From an uncultured Eubacteriales bacterium (lineage in GTDB: Bacteria > Bacillota > Clostridia > Oscillospirales > CAG-272): 48,050 nt of DNA. Position numbers and translations under genes: made by a program. The stretch's first letter is position 1. Every line of letters starts with the position of its first letter. Positions 17,772 through 26,300 of the stretch are shown here, piece by piece. The stretch lies in contig UQNQ01000014.1 of the NCBI GenBank assembly GCA_900542425.1, forward strand, positions 1 to 48,050. Reading direction: 5' to 3'. The notes below the pieces were generated by a model. That model worked only from the letters and a program-made list of their open reading frames with translations, did not search any database and was not told the origin of the DNA.

Positions 17772-18587
17772 ATGAATACATTCGATTATTTGAACGAGTA
17801 CTACAACACACACGACGAGAACACGCGTCTTTCCCCCAAACGCGGACAAGTGGAATTTCTCACAACAATCCGCTATATCGAGCGTTATCTGAAGCCCCAT
17901 ATGCGCATTCTCGAAATCGGGGCCGGAACCGGTCGTTATTCCCATTACTTTGCCCGTGCCGGCTATACAGTGGATGCAGTTGAGCTGATTCCACACAACA
18001 TCGAAATTTTCCGAAAAAATACGGAAACAGGTGAAAATCTTACCATCACACAGGGAAACGCGACAGACCTTTCCTATTACCTTGATAATTCCTACGATAT
18101 CACGCTTCTGCTTGGTCCCATGTATCATCTTTTTACAAAGGAGGACCGGCAAAAAGCGCTCGCTGAGGCAGTCCGTGTGACGAAGCCGGACGGCTTGTTG
18201 TTCGTAGCCTACTGTATGAACGAGGCAAACGTGATTCAATATGGTTTTATGGAAGGAAATATTCAAAATGAATTATGTCGCACCATGATGAATCCTGACA
18301 CATTTCGGTGTGATTCCTCCCCCAAAGGAATTTTTGTACTCCATCGCAAGGAGGACATCGACGCACTGAATGCGTCTCTTCCTGTTCACCGTCTGCATTT
18401 TGTCGGGACCGATATGTTCACAAGGTATATGGCAAAAACAGTAGAAGCAATGGACGACAAAACCTATTCGCTTTATTTAAAATATCACTTTTTTATTTGT
18501 GAACGCACAGATCTTGTCGGCATCTCTAACCATACACTCGATATTTTGCGTAAAACAGCCGCAAAACGACAGGAACCTCGAAAATAA
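17772..18587 (+). CDS. Class I SAM-dependent methyltransferase
   Basis: Methyltransferase of 271 residues. The SAM-binding motif I is LEIGAGTGRYSHYFARAG, followed by an acidic residue at the next strand (VDAVELIP), and later motifs LLLGPMYHLF and RVTKPDGLLF, all typical of the UbiE/COG2226-like fold. The C-terminal half (EANVIQYGFMEG onward) is not one I can assign to a substrate. AAAAGGAGAAACATC precedes the ATG at 17772; an earlier in-frame ATG at 17748 has no ribosome site. The leader with its own peptide and terminator suggests conditional expression. It may modify a small molecule; resistance is a possibility but not shown. Confidence 0.85.
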   Translation: MNTFDYLNEYYNTHDENTRLSPKRGQVEFLTTIRYIERYLKPHMRILEIGAGTGRYSHYFARAGYTVDAVELIPHNIEIFRKNTETGENLTITQGNATDLSYYLDNSYDITLLLGPMYHLFTKEDRQKALAEAVRVTKPDGLLFVAYCMNEANVIQYGFMEGNIQNELCRTMMNPDTFRCDSSPKGIFVLHRKEDIDALNASLPVHRLHFVGTDMFTRYMAKTVEAMDDKTYSLYLKYHFFICERTDLVGISNHTLDILRKTAAKRQEPRK

Positions 18588-18590
18588 CTC

Positions 18591-18619
18591 TTGCAGGACA
18601 TCTTGATTTATGATATAAT
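18591..18619 (+). promoter_or_regulatory. glyA promoter
   Basis: TTGCAG (18591-18596), 17-base spacer, TATAAT (18614-18619), directly after the methyltransferase stop. The leader to glyA is about 63 bases with no riboswitch-like structure. Confidence 0.7.
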
Positions 18620-18688
18620 ATTTTTATTATTATGGGTATCCTAATATAAATTTTTGAAAAACACCGTACCAACGGCAGGAGGTTAAAC

Positions 18689-19933
18689 ATGGCAGACAAA
18701 ACGATTCAATTTATTTCGGAATATGATCCTGAGATTGGCGAAGCAATGGCGGCGGAACTGAAACGCCAGCGCCGCGGAATCGAGCTTATTGCATCGGAAA
18801 ACTTTGTTTCCGAACCAGTCATGGCGGCAATGGGCAGTATTCTCACAAACAAATATGCCGAGGGTTATCCCGGAAAGCGTTATTACGGCGGCTGCGAATG
18901 TGTGGATATTATAGAAAATATCGCCCGCGACCGCGCCTGCAAGCTGTTTGGTGCGGAACATGCCAATGTCCAGCCTCACAGCGGCGCACAGGCAAACATG
19001 GCGGTTTATTTCGCACTTTTAAAACCCGGCGACACTGTACTTGGCATGAATCTTGCGCACGGCGGTCACCTGACGCATGGTTCTCCCGTCAATATGTCAG
19101 GCTCTTATTTTCATTTTGTTCCGTATGGAGTGGATACCGAAACCGGTCGTATAGACTACGACAAGCTCCGTGAAATTGCGCTGGAAGCCAAGCCCAAGCT
19201 CATCGTCGCTGGCGCATCTGCTTATCCGCGAATTATTGATTTCGAAAAAATCTCAGCGGTTGCCAAAGAAGTCGGCGCATATTTCATGGTCGATATGGCG
19301 CATATTGCCGGTCTTGTTGCAGCAGGGCTTCATCCGAATCCTGTTCCGTATGCCGACGTTGTTACCACAACCACACATAAAACGCTCCGCGGTCCGCGCG
19401 GCGGCATGATTCTCTGCAAAGAAGAACTTGCCAAGGCAATTGACAAAGCGATTTTCCCCGGTACGCAGGGCGGTCCCCTTATGCATATCATTGCCGCCAA
19501 AGCCGTCTGCTTCGGCGAGGCACTGCGTCCCGAATTCAAGGACTATCAGCGTCAAATACTCAAGAATGCAAAAGCGCTTGAAAAAGCTTTGCTTGCAGAA
19601 GGCTTCGATCTCGTATCCGGCGGAACAGACAACCATCTGCTGCTTGTTGATCTGCGTCCGATGAATATCACCGGCAAAGAACTTGAGCATAGACTTGACG
19701 AGGTCTATATCACCGTCAACAAAAACGCGATTCCCGACGATCCGCAAAGCCCGTTTGTCACAAGCGGCATCCGTGTAGGAACCCCTGCCGTGACGACAAG
19801 AGGTCTCAAGGAAGAGGATTTGGCAGTTGTCGGACATCTGATCGGTCTTTGTGCGAAAGACTTTGAACAAAGCTCTGATTATATCCGTTCGGAAGTAACG
19901 AAACTATGTGCGAAATATCCTCTCTACAACTAA
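18689..19933 (+). CDS. glyA: Serine hydroxymethyltransferase
   Basis: PLP enzyme interconverting serine plus tetrahydrofolate with glycine plus 5,10-methylene-THF, the main one-carbon source. The protein has 414 residues. The PLP lysine is Lys231 in VVTTTTHKTLRGPRGG. Other family stretches are IELIASENFVS, NKYAEGYPGKRYYGG and HSGAQANMAVYF. AGGAGGTTAAAC precedes the ATG. It starts a run of co-directional housekeeping genes and overlaps pncC by 28 bases. It feeds the folate pool that the purine operon further right draws on. Confidence 0.98.
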   Translation: MADKTIQFISEYDPEIGEAMAAELKRQRRGIELIASENFVSEPVMAAMGSILTNKYAEGYPGKRYYGGCECVDIIENIARDRACKLFGAEHANVQPHSGAQANMAVYFALLKPGDTVLGMNLAHGGHLTHGSPVNMSGSYFHFVPYGVDTETGRIDYDKLREIALEAKPKLIVAGASAYPRIIDFEKISAVAKEVGAYFMVDMAHIAGLVAAGLHPNPVPYADVVTTTTHKTLRGPRGGMILCKEELAKAIDKAIFPGTQGGPLMHIIAAKAVCFGEALRPEFKDYQRQILKNAKALEKALLAEGFDLVSGGTDNHLLLVDLRPMNITGKELEHRLDEVYITVNKNAIPDDPQSPFVTSGIRVGTPAVTTRGLKEEDLAVVGHLIGLCAKDFEQSSDYIRSEVTKLCAKYPLYN

Positions 19934-20442
19934 AAATATCCGATCTTTCGGCAAAGCTTATTTCTCTTTGCGAAAAAAAACAACTCACCTTCGGTACAGC
20001 TGAAAGCTGTACCGGAGGACTTATTTCCGCCGCAATTACCGGTATACCCGGCGCATCAGCCGTGTTTTGGGGCGGAGTGGTTTCTTATGACAACCGCATC
20101 AAAAACCGAATTTTAGGGGTAAAAAATAATACTTTGCAAACCTTTGGTGCCGTTTCCGCCCAGACAGCAAAAGAAATGGCATGGGGAGCAGTAAAAATCC
20201 TTGGAACAACGCTTGCCGTATCCGTGACCGGCATCGCCGGTCCCGGCGGCGGAACTCCGCAAAAACCGGTAGGGCTTGTTTATCTTGCCGTTGCAACGAA
20301 CAGCGGTCAGATTCTATGCCGCAAATGCGAATTTCAAGGCGATAGAGCCCAGATTCGCCTGCAAACAGTCGCCGCAGCACTTGATTTGTTGATTTTCGCT
20401 GTCGAAAACATCGGAAATTCAGAATCATTTGATATTGAATAG
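19906..20442 (+). CDS. pncC: CinA C-terminal domain protein, nicotinamide-nucleotide amidase
   Basis: Stand-alone CinA C-terminal domain of 178 residues. The family deamidates NMN to nicotinate mononucleotide, recycling a by-product of DNA ligase. The catalytic region is TAESCTGGLISAAIT with the nucleophilic Ser; further conserved parts are VVSYDNRIK and SVTGIAGPGGGTPQKPVG. The N-terminal CinA (MoCF) domain is missing, as in E. coli PncC. The ATG lies inside the end of glyA in another frame with GGAAG upstream, so translation is probably coupled. Confidence 0.9.
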   Translation: MCEISSLQLKISDLSAKLISLCEKKQLTFGTAESCTGGLISAAITGIPGASAVFWGGVVSYDNRIKNRILGVKNNTLQTFGAVSAQTAKEMAWGAVKILGTTLAVSVTGIAGPGGGTPQKPVGLVYLAVATNSGQILCRKCEFQGDRAQIRLQTVAAALDLLIFAVENIGNSESFDIE

Positions 20443-20471
20443 TAGTTTTGTGGAAAACCCTGTGGAAATTG

Positions 20472-20499
20472 TTGAAAATTACATTTTTTACCATATCAT
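20472..20499 (+). promoter_or_regulatory. Candidate holA promoter
   Basis: TTGAAA (20472-20477), 16-base spacer, TATCAT (20494-20499), ending 17 bases before the holA start. Moderate match; the leader would be very short. Confidence 0.45.
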
Positions 20500-20515
20500 G
20501 CTTTAGGAGGTCGCC

Positions 20516-21616
20516 ATGGCGGTAAAGGGGAGCGGTCCAATCAATGCGGAAGCATTTTCCGCAGAAATGAAGCGTGGAATCTGCGGAGCATTTGTATTTT
20601 TCGGCGAGGAAGACTATTTAAAGAGCTTCTGCCGCGGAGAAACTTATAAAGCCGTTATGTCGGAGGGCATGGAAACCTTCAACTATTTTCCGATTTCTTT
20701 TTCTCCCGCATCCGGTACACGCGAAAGCGCAATGGAACGGCTCTTTGATGCTGTCGATGCTGTTCCGATGATGCAGGATAAAAAATTGATTATCATCTCC
20801 GATCTTGCCCCTGCGGAACTTTCCAAAGATATGCAGGACTCCCTTTGTACAGCGCTTTCTCTCGCCAACCGCTCAGATGACACCGTTCTCATTCTTGACT
20901 GCCGAGCGGATGAGCTTGTCGCAGACTATAAGTTGGAGACAAGTGCGCTCTATAAAAAGCTTTCTTCCTGTGCACAGATGGTTCGCTTCGATCTGCTGTC
21001 TCAGGGAAAGCTGATTGCATGGATCAAACGCCGGTTTGCTGCGGAATCCGTTCTGATTCGGGATGAGGCGGCAGAACTGCTCGCCGATCTGTGTGCAGGA
21101 CATATGATGCCTCTTATCGGCGAAATACAAAAGCTTCTGTGCTATGCGAAATTTATCAAAGGCGGAAGTCCGCTATCCTTAGAAGAAGAGGACGTCAAAA
21201 AAATCTCCTGTGCTTCCATGCCGGATGAAGTGCCGTTTGCCATGCTCAACGCAGCCCAAAGCTGGCGGCTTTCTGAAATGCTTGCCGTTACGGAATCTGC
21301 CCGTGAACAAAGAGAGGAGCCTATTGCCGTTCTGGCAAAGCTTTCTCGGATTTATCTCGATATGCTGTTGGTTAAAACAGCACAAGACAGCGGAATGACG
21401 CTTCCTGAAATCGCAAAATCACTGAAAATGAAAGATTTTCGGGTCGGTAAATATCTGTCCTCTGTTTCAAAAGTTCCGGTCCGTGTGATTGAAAATGCCA
21501 TTCGTTGTGCCTATGAAACGGATCGGAATCTAAAAAGTCTACCATCCGATCCATGGGTATTGCTCGATCAATTCATCGTAAACATCTATGCCCCGAAATC
21601 ACTGCGCAGTATTTAA
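20516..21616 (+). CDS. holA: DNA polymerase III subunit delta
   Basis: Clamp-loader delta subunit that opens the sliding clamp. The protein is 366 residues, close to the usual 330-360. It starts with the family pattern FVFFGEEDYLKSF near residues 27-39 and continues through an AAA-like fold without an ATPase site (LIIISDLAPAEL, VLILDCRADEL). The C-terminal helical collar contains LAKLSRIYLDMLLVK and ends DPWVLLDQFIVNIYA. AGGAGGTCGCC precedes the ATG. The family is divergent, but length, order of elements and the N-terminal pattern fit well. Confidence 0.88.
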   Translation: MAVKGSGPINAEAFSAEMKRGICGAFVFFGEEDYLKSFCRGETYKAVMSEGMETFNYFPISFSPASGTRESAMERLFDAVDAVPMMQDKKLIIISDLAPAELSKDMQDSLCTALSLANRSDDTVLILDCRADELVADYKLETSALYKKLSSCAQMVRFDLLSQGKLIAWIKRRFAAESVLIRDEAAELLADLCAGHMMPLIGEIQKLLCYAKFIKGGSPLSLEEEDVKKISCASMPDEVPFAMLNAAQSWRLSEMLAVTESAREQREEPIAVLAKLSRIYLDMLLVKTAQDSGMTLPEIAKSLKMKDFRVGKYLSSVSKVPVRVIENAIRCAYETDRNLKSLPSDPWVLLDQFIVNIYAPKSLRSI

Positions 21617-21652
21617 CAAAAGCGTAGATACGGAGAAAGGGTGGTGTCCACC

Positions 21653-22255
21653 ATGCTTGTGATATCAAAGCCCATTATCGTAGAGGGAAAATACGATAAA
21701 ATCAAGCTTTCTTCCATTGTAAAAGCGGACATCTTTACGACGGATGGGTTTGGTATTTTTTCCGCTTCCGAAAAAGCGACGCTGCTCCGGCGGCTGGCCT
21801 TGAAAAACGGCCTTATCGTTCTGACGGACAGTGACGGAGCGGGACTTGTTATCCGCAATTATCTGAGCAATTTGATTCCAAAGGATCAAATCATTCATTT
21901 ATATATCCCCAAAATCAAAGGACAGGAACGGCGTAAAAGCTCGCCTTCCAAAGAGGGATATCTCGGTGTGGAAGGCATTGACCGAAAAGTTTTGGAAAAA
22001 ATGTTTGCGCCCTATGCCGACGGGAAAGAAGCACCGAAACGTATGTCACTTCAAAAATCAGATTTATATACATTCGGACTTTCCGGAGGCAGAAACAGTG
22101 CCCGACTTCGCGCGGCGCTTGCAAACGAGCTTTCGCTGCCGGACAACCTGTCGTCTAATTCGCTTCTTGCGGCAATCAATTTGCTTATTCCCGAAGAAGA
22201 ATTCGCTGCTGCTCTGACGGCGGCAAACAAACACCTGCAAACGGAGGCGTTATAA
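21653..22255 (+). CDS. Toprim-domain protein, ribonuclease M5-like (DUF4093)
   Basis: Toprim protein of about 200 residues. The catalytic glutamate is in IIVEGKYDK, followed by the DGFGIF loop and the metal-binding LTDSDGAGL (D-x-D). A basic linker (KGQERRKSSPSKEGYLGVEGI) leads to a C-terminal domain of the DUF4093 kind. RNase M5 (RnmV) matures 5S rRNA and has the same N-terminal toprim plan; whether this protein does so is inference. The start is uncertain: I chose ATG 21653 to match family N-termini, but GTG 21641 with GGAGAAAGG upstream is equally possible. Confidence 0.78.
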   Translation: MLVISKPIIVEGKYDKIKLSSIVKADIFTTDGFGIFSASEKATLLRRLALKNGLIVLTDSDGAGLVIRNYLSNLIPKDQIIHLYIPKIKGQERRKSSPSKEGYLGVEGIDRKVLEKMFAPYADGKEAPKRMSLQKSDLYTFGLSGGRNSARLRAALANELSLPDNLSSNSLLAAINLLIPEEEFAAALTAANKHLQTEAL

Positions 22256-22257
22256 TT

Positions 22258-22800
22258 TTGGAAAATCCAGAAAAGAAAACAGAAAACGGCGGAATCATCG
22301 TCCGTTTTTTCAATAAAATCATCAATTCGGTACTGGAATTTCTGCATCTCTCCAAATACAAGGAGCAAATTATGTATCTTGTTGTCGGCGGCGGCACAAC
22401 CGCAATTGACTGGATCGTATTTACGCTTCTTGTCTTTTTGCTGCCGGATCTCTCCCATTTGCCGTTTTTTGATCGCTTTCCCAACGCAATCGAATATACG
22501 GCGGCATGGACCGCTGCCGTTTTGTTTGCCTATTGGGCAAGCAAACATTTTGTATTCGAATCCGCCAAAAAAGAAGGAACCATTCAATTTTTCAAATTTA
22601 TTGCATCCAGAGTTCTTACCTTGATTCTCTCTCTTGTCGGAGATTTCTTCTTAACCGGTATGCTGAAGATGAATGAATTTATTGCAAAACTGATTATCTC
22701 TATACTGGTTATTATTATCAATTATATCACAAGCAAGCTGCTCGTTTTTAATAAAAAATCCGAAGAAGGAGACACGTATCATGACACCAAGCATCCGTGA
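22258..22800 (+). CDS. GtrA-family membrane protein
   Basis: Small integral membrane protein of 180 residues. Four hydrophobic segments follow a charged N-terminus: about 38-60 (IMYLVVGGGTTAIDWIVFTL), 79-97 (TAAWTAAVLFAYWASKHFVF), 112-133 and 138-163 (KLIISILVIIINYITSKLLVF). This is the GtrA-like fold, thought to help move polyprenyl-linked sugars or other cell-surface precursors across the membrane. Translation begins at a TTG two bases after the previous stop, with GGAGG ten bases upstream. The end overlaps mrnC by 20 bases. Confidence 0.85.
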   Translation: MENPEKKTENGGIIVRFFNKIINSVLEFLHLSKYKEQIMYLVVGGGTTAIDWIVFTLLVFLLPDLSHLPFFDRFPNAIEYTAAWTAAVLFAYWASKHFVFESAKKEGTIQFFKFIASRVLTLILSLVGDFFLTGMLKMNEFIAKLIISILVIIINYITSKLLVFNKKSEEGDTYHDTKHP

Positions 22801-23182
22801 CTATAACGGAGTGACGCTTGCCTATATCGGTGACGCAGTCATCGAACTGATGATTCGGGAAGCACTCATCCAATCCGGGATTTCCGATACCGGAAAGTTA
22901 TCAGCAGCGGCACAAAAGCTAGTCTGTGCAAAAACACAGAGCGTTATTGCGGAGCGTCTGCTTCCGGAATTCTCTTCTGAGGAAGAAGCCGCTTATCGTT
23001 TGGGACGGAATCATCATGCTTCCGGAAAACCGAAAAATGCAACCTCGGCAGAATACAGCCGTTCCACAGGTCTGGAAGCCGTTTTCGGATATTTGCACAT
23101 AACCGGAAAGGAAGACAGAATTCGAATATTATTTCAAGCAGCATATCATTCTCTTCTGACCAAATTGATAGAAGAAATATAA
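22781..23182 (+). CDS. mrnC: Mini-ribonuclease III
   Basis: Dimeric RNase III catalytic domain without a dsRNA-binding domain, which matures 23S rRNA in Firmicutes. The protein has 133 residues. It starts with the family pattern LAYIGDAVIELMIRE, which carries the catalytic aspartate, and later has RLGRNHHASGKPKNATSAEY and STGLEAVFGYLHI, the second acidic cluster. AAGGAG precedes the ATG, which lies within the end of the GtrA gene. It is usually near cysS; not so here. Confidence 0.95.
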   Translation: MTPSIRDYNGVTLAYIGDAVIELMIREALIQSGISDTGKLSAAAQKLVCAKTQSVIAERLLPEFSSEEEAAYRLGRNHHASGKPKNATSAEYSRSTGLEAVFGYLHITGKEDRIRILFQAAYHSLLTKLIEEI

Positions 23183-23271
23183 AAAAAATGATTTTTGTGA
23201 TCATCAGACAAAAAATTTACAATTTTATTACATCTCTGCTATTTTTATGTGTATTTTATTTCAAAAACATA

Positions 23272-23301
23272 TTGACATATGACTCAAATCTATGCTAAAA
23301 T
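23272..23301 (+). promoter_or_regulatory. Promoter of the HTH gene at 23344
   Basis: TTGACA (23272-23277), 18-base spacer, TAAAAT (23296-23301). Leader of about 36 bases with AGGAG near its end. Confidence 0.7.
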
Positions 23302-23343
23302 AAAGAAGGAAAATATATATTTTATGTTAGGAGATTCAAAAAA

Positions 23344-23685
23344 ATGAAGTACGATGCAAATATGGTCGTCCTCACCAAAGAGGAAATCAAGGAGTTTAAA
23401 GAGACACTTGCCAATAACTTGGTGGCGCTGCGTAAAATGCTCTATCTTTCCCAAACAGAGTTCGGAAACAGAACCGGCATTTCTCGTATTCGTCTTTCCA
23501 TGATTGAATGCGGCAAATATGAAATGACCTGGTCCCAGTTTACTTCGATTCTTTTTGTTTTCTTCATGAATCGCAGCACAAAGCAAATCATTTTCAGAAA
23601 GGAATTGTTCCCCGACAGACTATTTGCTTATCTGCAGTGCAAGCATGAGGATGAAGACCTCGACGGATTTTACAAGGTTATTTAA
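23344..23685 (+). CDS. XRE-family helix-turn-helix protein
   Basis: Probable transcription regulator of 113 residues. The HTH spans about residues 22-65: NLVALRKMLYLSQTEFGNRT followed by GISRIRLSMIECGKYEMTW. The C-terminal part (FVFFMNRSTKQIIFRKELFP) is unassigned and may mediate dimer contact. It is a single-gene unit with its own promoter, AGGAGATTC ribosome site and a strong bidirectional terminator. No target is suggested by the neighbours. Confidence 0.8.
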   Translation: MKYDANMVVLTKEEIKEFKETLANNLVALRKMLYLSQTEFGNRTGISRIRLSMIECGKYEMTWSQFTSILFVFFMNRSTKQIIFRKELFPDRLFAYLQCKHEDEDLDGFYKVI

Positions 23686-23714
23686 GCATCTGACAAATTC
23701 TTACATAAAAAATG

Positions 23715-23753
23715 AAAAAGAGGGCTGTTTGAAATTTAGACAGTCCTCTTTTT
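23715..23753. terminator. Bidirectional intrinsic terminator
   Basis: AAAAAGAGG-g-CTGT pairs with ACAG-t-CCTCTTTTT around an 11-base loop; T runs on both strands. It ends the HTH transcript on the plus strand. Confidence 0.85.
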
Positions 23754-23901
23754 CCTGTTGATCAAATCCTTTTTCTGAAAATTTCTTTCCAGCGGTCACA
23801 AAACCGCAAGCCGCAGCGTAATGAAGCCGGACTTTGGAAGCAGTGATTACACCAGCAATATAGAAAAAACACTTCTCCGAAAAACAATCGTTACGGCAAA
23901 A
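23754..23901. other. Intergenic stretch without a supported gene
   Basis: It lies between two terminators. A 75-codon minus-strand frame runs through it (23701-23928), but it crosses both terminator stems, lacks a ribosome site and encodes a residue mix unlike the neighbours. It could be part of a dispersed repeat; nothing else is visible. Confidence 0.5.
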
Positions 23902-23922
23902 GGCGGGCAGAAATGCCCGCCT
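23898..23922 (-). terminator. Terminator of the DUF896 gene
   Basis: GGCGGGCA (23902-23909) and TGCCCGCC (23914-23921) form a perfect 8-bp stem with a 4-base loop; TTTT follows on the minus strand. Located 62 bases after the DUF896 stop. Confidence 0.8.
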
Positions 23923-23983
23923 AGACAAGAAACACGAAAATAATATGAAAATCCGGAAGATTGCGCTTATGGTATTTTTCGCT

Positions 23984-24187
23984 TTATTTTTGCTTTTTTT
24001 CTAATTTTTGAATTTTACCTTCCGGCGTTTCCACATAGGTATTTTCAAGCTGTGCTGCAAAATTTTTACGGAATGCGGCACGAAATTCCTCACGGAGTTG
24101 TTGTTGTTCCGCTTTTTCTGCCGCTGTCAGTCCTTCCGTTTTCTCTTTTCTTGCAAGCGCATTCAACCTCTCTGTTCTCTCACTCAA
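23984..24187 (-). CDS. DUF896 (YnzC-type) small protein
   Basis: Protein of 67 residues matching DUF896: it begins RLNALARKEKTEGLTAAEKA, continues EQQQLREEFRAAFRKNF and ends in the TYVETPEGKIQKL tail. In B. subtilis a DUF896 gene lies in the SOS-controlled yneA operon, but the function is unknown. Translation starts at TTG with a strong AAGGAGG seven bases upstream. It is transcribed away from the serine hydrolase gene across a shared 200-base promoter region and is followed by a GC-rich terminator. Confidence 0.88.
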   Translation of the reverse strand: MSERTERLNALARKEKTEGLTAAEKAEQQQLREEFRAAFRKNFAAQLENTYVETPEGKIQKLEKKQK

Positions 24188-24225
24188 AATTTTCCCTCCT
24201 TATATCAGACTGATTTTGTTCATTC

Positions 24226-24254
24226 TTGATTTTTGGCGTATGATATCATATAAT
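24226..24254 (+). promoter_or_regulatory. Promoter of the serine hydrolase gene
   Basis: TTGATT (24226-24231), 17-base spacer, TATAAT (24249-24254). It overlaps the palindrome ATGATATCAT, which offers a TATCAT to the opposite strand, so the divergent DUF896 promoter may share these bases. The leader of about 135 bases holds nothing I recognise. Confidence 0.6.
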
Positions 24255-24395
24255 AAGAAAAGAAAGTCCCCTTCTTTTTTATCTATGAAATTCATCCATG
24301 CAGCATAATAAAGGATACACGCATGGGGCATCTTCAGCAATTTTATCCTTTTATGAGCTATTATATCACATTCCAAACAAAAAAGGAAGACTCAA

Positions 24396-26135
24396 ATGGA
24401 TATTATCATGTATAAAAAAGCCTTGGATTTTATCTCCAAGCTATGCAGTGACCGAACAGCGATTCACTTTATCGAAAAAACATATCCGAAAAAAGTGCTC
24501 CCTTCTTTCTCGCCGATTCTGTATCCTTTTGAACGAGCAACGCCGGAATCCGTCGGCATCAGCAGCAAAAAAATATTCGCTTTTTTAAATGAACTGTCAG
24601 CAATGCCGGAGCTTCATCCGCATTCGCTCATGATTTCCAAAGATGATAAGATCATTTTAGAATGCGAATTTTATCCTTACCGTCAAGATATCTGGCATGT
24701 CAGTCATTCACTCTGCAAAAGTCTAACCGGTCTTGCCGTCGGACTTATGATTGACGACGGCGTCATGACCCTTGACGATAAGATTACCGATGTTTTCTCC
24801 AAACGTTCCTTTCGTCTTGATTTTGCAAAACAAAAAGACATCACGATCCGGCATCTGCTGACAATGAGCGCAGGTGTCGCCTTCAATGAGCTTGGCAGCG
24901 TCACCTATGAGGATTGGGCAGAGGGATTTTTCAGCGCCGGCATCAAATTCGCGCCCGGCACAAAATTTATGTATAACAGCATGAATTCTTATATGCTGTC
25001 CGCGGCGATTCGGGAACTTACGGGACGGGATATGTTTGATATTCTTACGGAACGGATTTTTTCTCCGATGGGTATCACCGAAATATTTTGGGAAACATGT
25101 CCCCGCGGTATCACAAAAGGCGGATGGGGACTTTATATGAAAATCGAAGACCTTATGAAATTCGGGAAATTGTTTCTTGACCACGGTGTATGGCGGGGAA
25201 AGCAGTTGATTTCCGAAAAATGGATCTCCATCTCCACAGAAAAGCAAATCGACTCCAGTCCCGCCATGAACGACTACGGATATGGTTATCACATCTGGCG
25301 CAGCATTCGAAACAGCTCCTATCAATTCAACGGAATGCTTGGACAAAATCTTGTCATCTTTCCCGATATCCGTATGGTCATTGCTACTTACTGTGGGAAC
25401 GCGGAATTTTTCCCTAAGTCAAAATATGTATCCCTCATCGGACGATATTTTGGTGATGGTTTTCAGCCGGAAGCTCCGACAAAAGCTTCTTATAAATCTA
25501 CCTCCATGATCTCTTCCTTACAGAAATCGATCTGCCTGCCGCCCGCTCTCCGGCGTTCTGAAAAAAACGCAAGGCTTGGAGCACTCGCATTTCTTCTCGG
25601 AAAACGCTACAAGCTTGAGGCAAAAAATGTTTCTCTGCTTCCTGTTTCCCTTTGTGTTATGCACAATCATTTTTCCGGAGGAATCAAAAGCATCGCATTT
25701 CAAATGAATGGAAATGTTGTCACGGTACTTTTTGAGGAAGAAAACGGAATCGTTTCTGTTCCGTTTTCAGCGGACGGTACTGCGACCTACTTTGATTTTA
25801 TCGAAAATGGCGACAGATTCTCTGCTGCCTCCATGGGGAAAATGACAAAAAACGAGGATGATGTCCCGGTATTCAAGCTTTCCGTTTATTTTCTGGAAAT
25901 GACAAGCGTGCGTCACATCAAACTCTTCTTTCGCCGCAGTCAAATCACCGTTTGTTTTTCCGAGGAACCGGACGGTATGGAACTTGCCAGCGGATTTCGT
26001 CCGATGTTCGAGGAAACTCTTTCCCAAAACAAAGCATTCAAGTTTCTCGCATCCAAAGCGGATACAGGTCTTTTGGAGTATAATTTGAAAAAGCTTTTTT
26101 CGCCGGAATATCCCGCGACAGAAGTTCATTCTTGA
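24396..26135 (+). CDS. Serine hydrolase of the beta-lactamase (class C-like) family
   Basis: Protein of 579 residues with a class-C beta-lactamase/esterase domain at about 50-355. The nucleophile motif is Ser105-Leu-Cys-Lys108 (SxxK), the tyrosine motif is Tyr193-Asn-Ser, and a glycine-rich segment NGMLGQN stands where HxG/KTG lies in relatives. The remaining 200 or so residues are unassigned. There is no signal peptide or membrane helix, so it should be cytoplasmic, unlike true beta-lactamases; an esterase or amidohydrolase role is more likely. GGAAGACTCAA precedes the ATG. It is a single-gene unit ending at a bidirectional terminator convergent with the purine operon. Confidence 0.85.
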   Translation: MDIIMYKKALDFISKLCSDRTAIHFIEKTYPKKVLPSFSPILYPFERATPESVGISSKKIFAFLNELSAMPELHPHSLMISKDDKIILECEFYPYRQDIWHVSHSLCKSLTGLAVGLMIDDGVMTLDDKITDVFSKRSFRLDFAKQKDITIRHLLTMSAGVAFNELGSVTYEDWAEGFFSAGIKFAPGTKFMYNSMNSYMLSAAIRELTGRDMFDILTERIFSPMGITEIFWETCPRGITKGGWGLYMKIEDLMKFGKLFLDHGVWRGKQLISEKWISISTEKQIDSSPAMNDYGYGYHIWRSIRNSSYQFNGMLGQNLVIFPDIRMVIATYCGNAEFFPKSKYVSLIGRYFGDGFQPEAPTKASYKSTSMISSLQKSICLPPALRRSEKNARLGALAFLLGKRYKLEAKNVSLLPVSLCVMHNHFSGGIKSIAFQMNGNVVTVLFEEENGIVSVPFSADGTATYFDFIENGDRFSAASMGKMTKNEDDVPVFKLSVYFLEMTSVRHIKLFFRRSQITVCFSEEPDGMELASGFRPMFEETLSQNKAFKFLASKADTGLLEYNLKKLFSPEYPATEVHS

Positions 26136-26225
26136 AATGAAAAAAATGGAAAGAAAAGAAGTTTCCCTTTTCAAAATAAGAATATCGAAATGTAAAAACA
26201 AATTTGTTTATCCGTATTGTGAGAC

Positions 26226-26259
26226 AAAAATCGAGAGGTATATTTACCTCTCGATTTTT
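26226..26259. terminator. Bidirectional terminator between serine hydrolase and purL
   Basis: AAAAATCGAGAGGTA and TACCTCTCGATTTTT form a perfect 15-bp stem with a 4-base loop, ending in T runs on both strands. It serves both convergent transcripts. Confidence 0.92.
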
Positions 26260-26300
26260 AATATTACATACAAAAGATTCTATTGTATGTTTTCATTTGT

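Noticed and set aside
18620..18688. Possible glycine riboswitch before glyA
   Set aside because: The leader is only about 63 bases and A/T-rich, with no glycine-aptamer pattern.
20449..20469. Two TGTGGAAA-type repeats resembling DnaA boxes before holA
   Set aside because: Each differs from TGTGNATAA, only two occur, and there is no origin context such as dnaA or an AT-rich unwinding region.
23701..23928. 75-codon minus-strand frame between the HTH and DUF896 genes
   Set aside because: It crosses two terminator stems and has no ribosome site.
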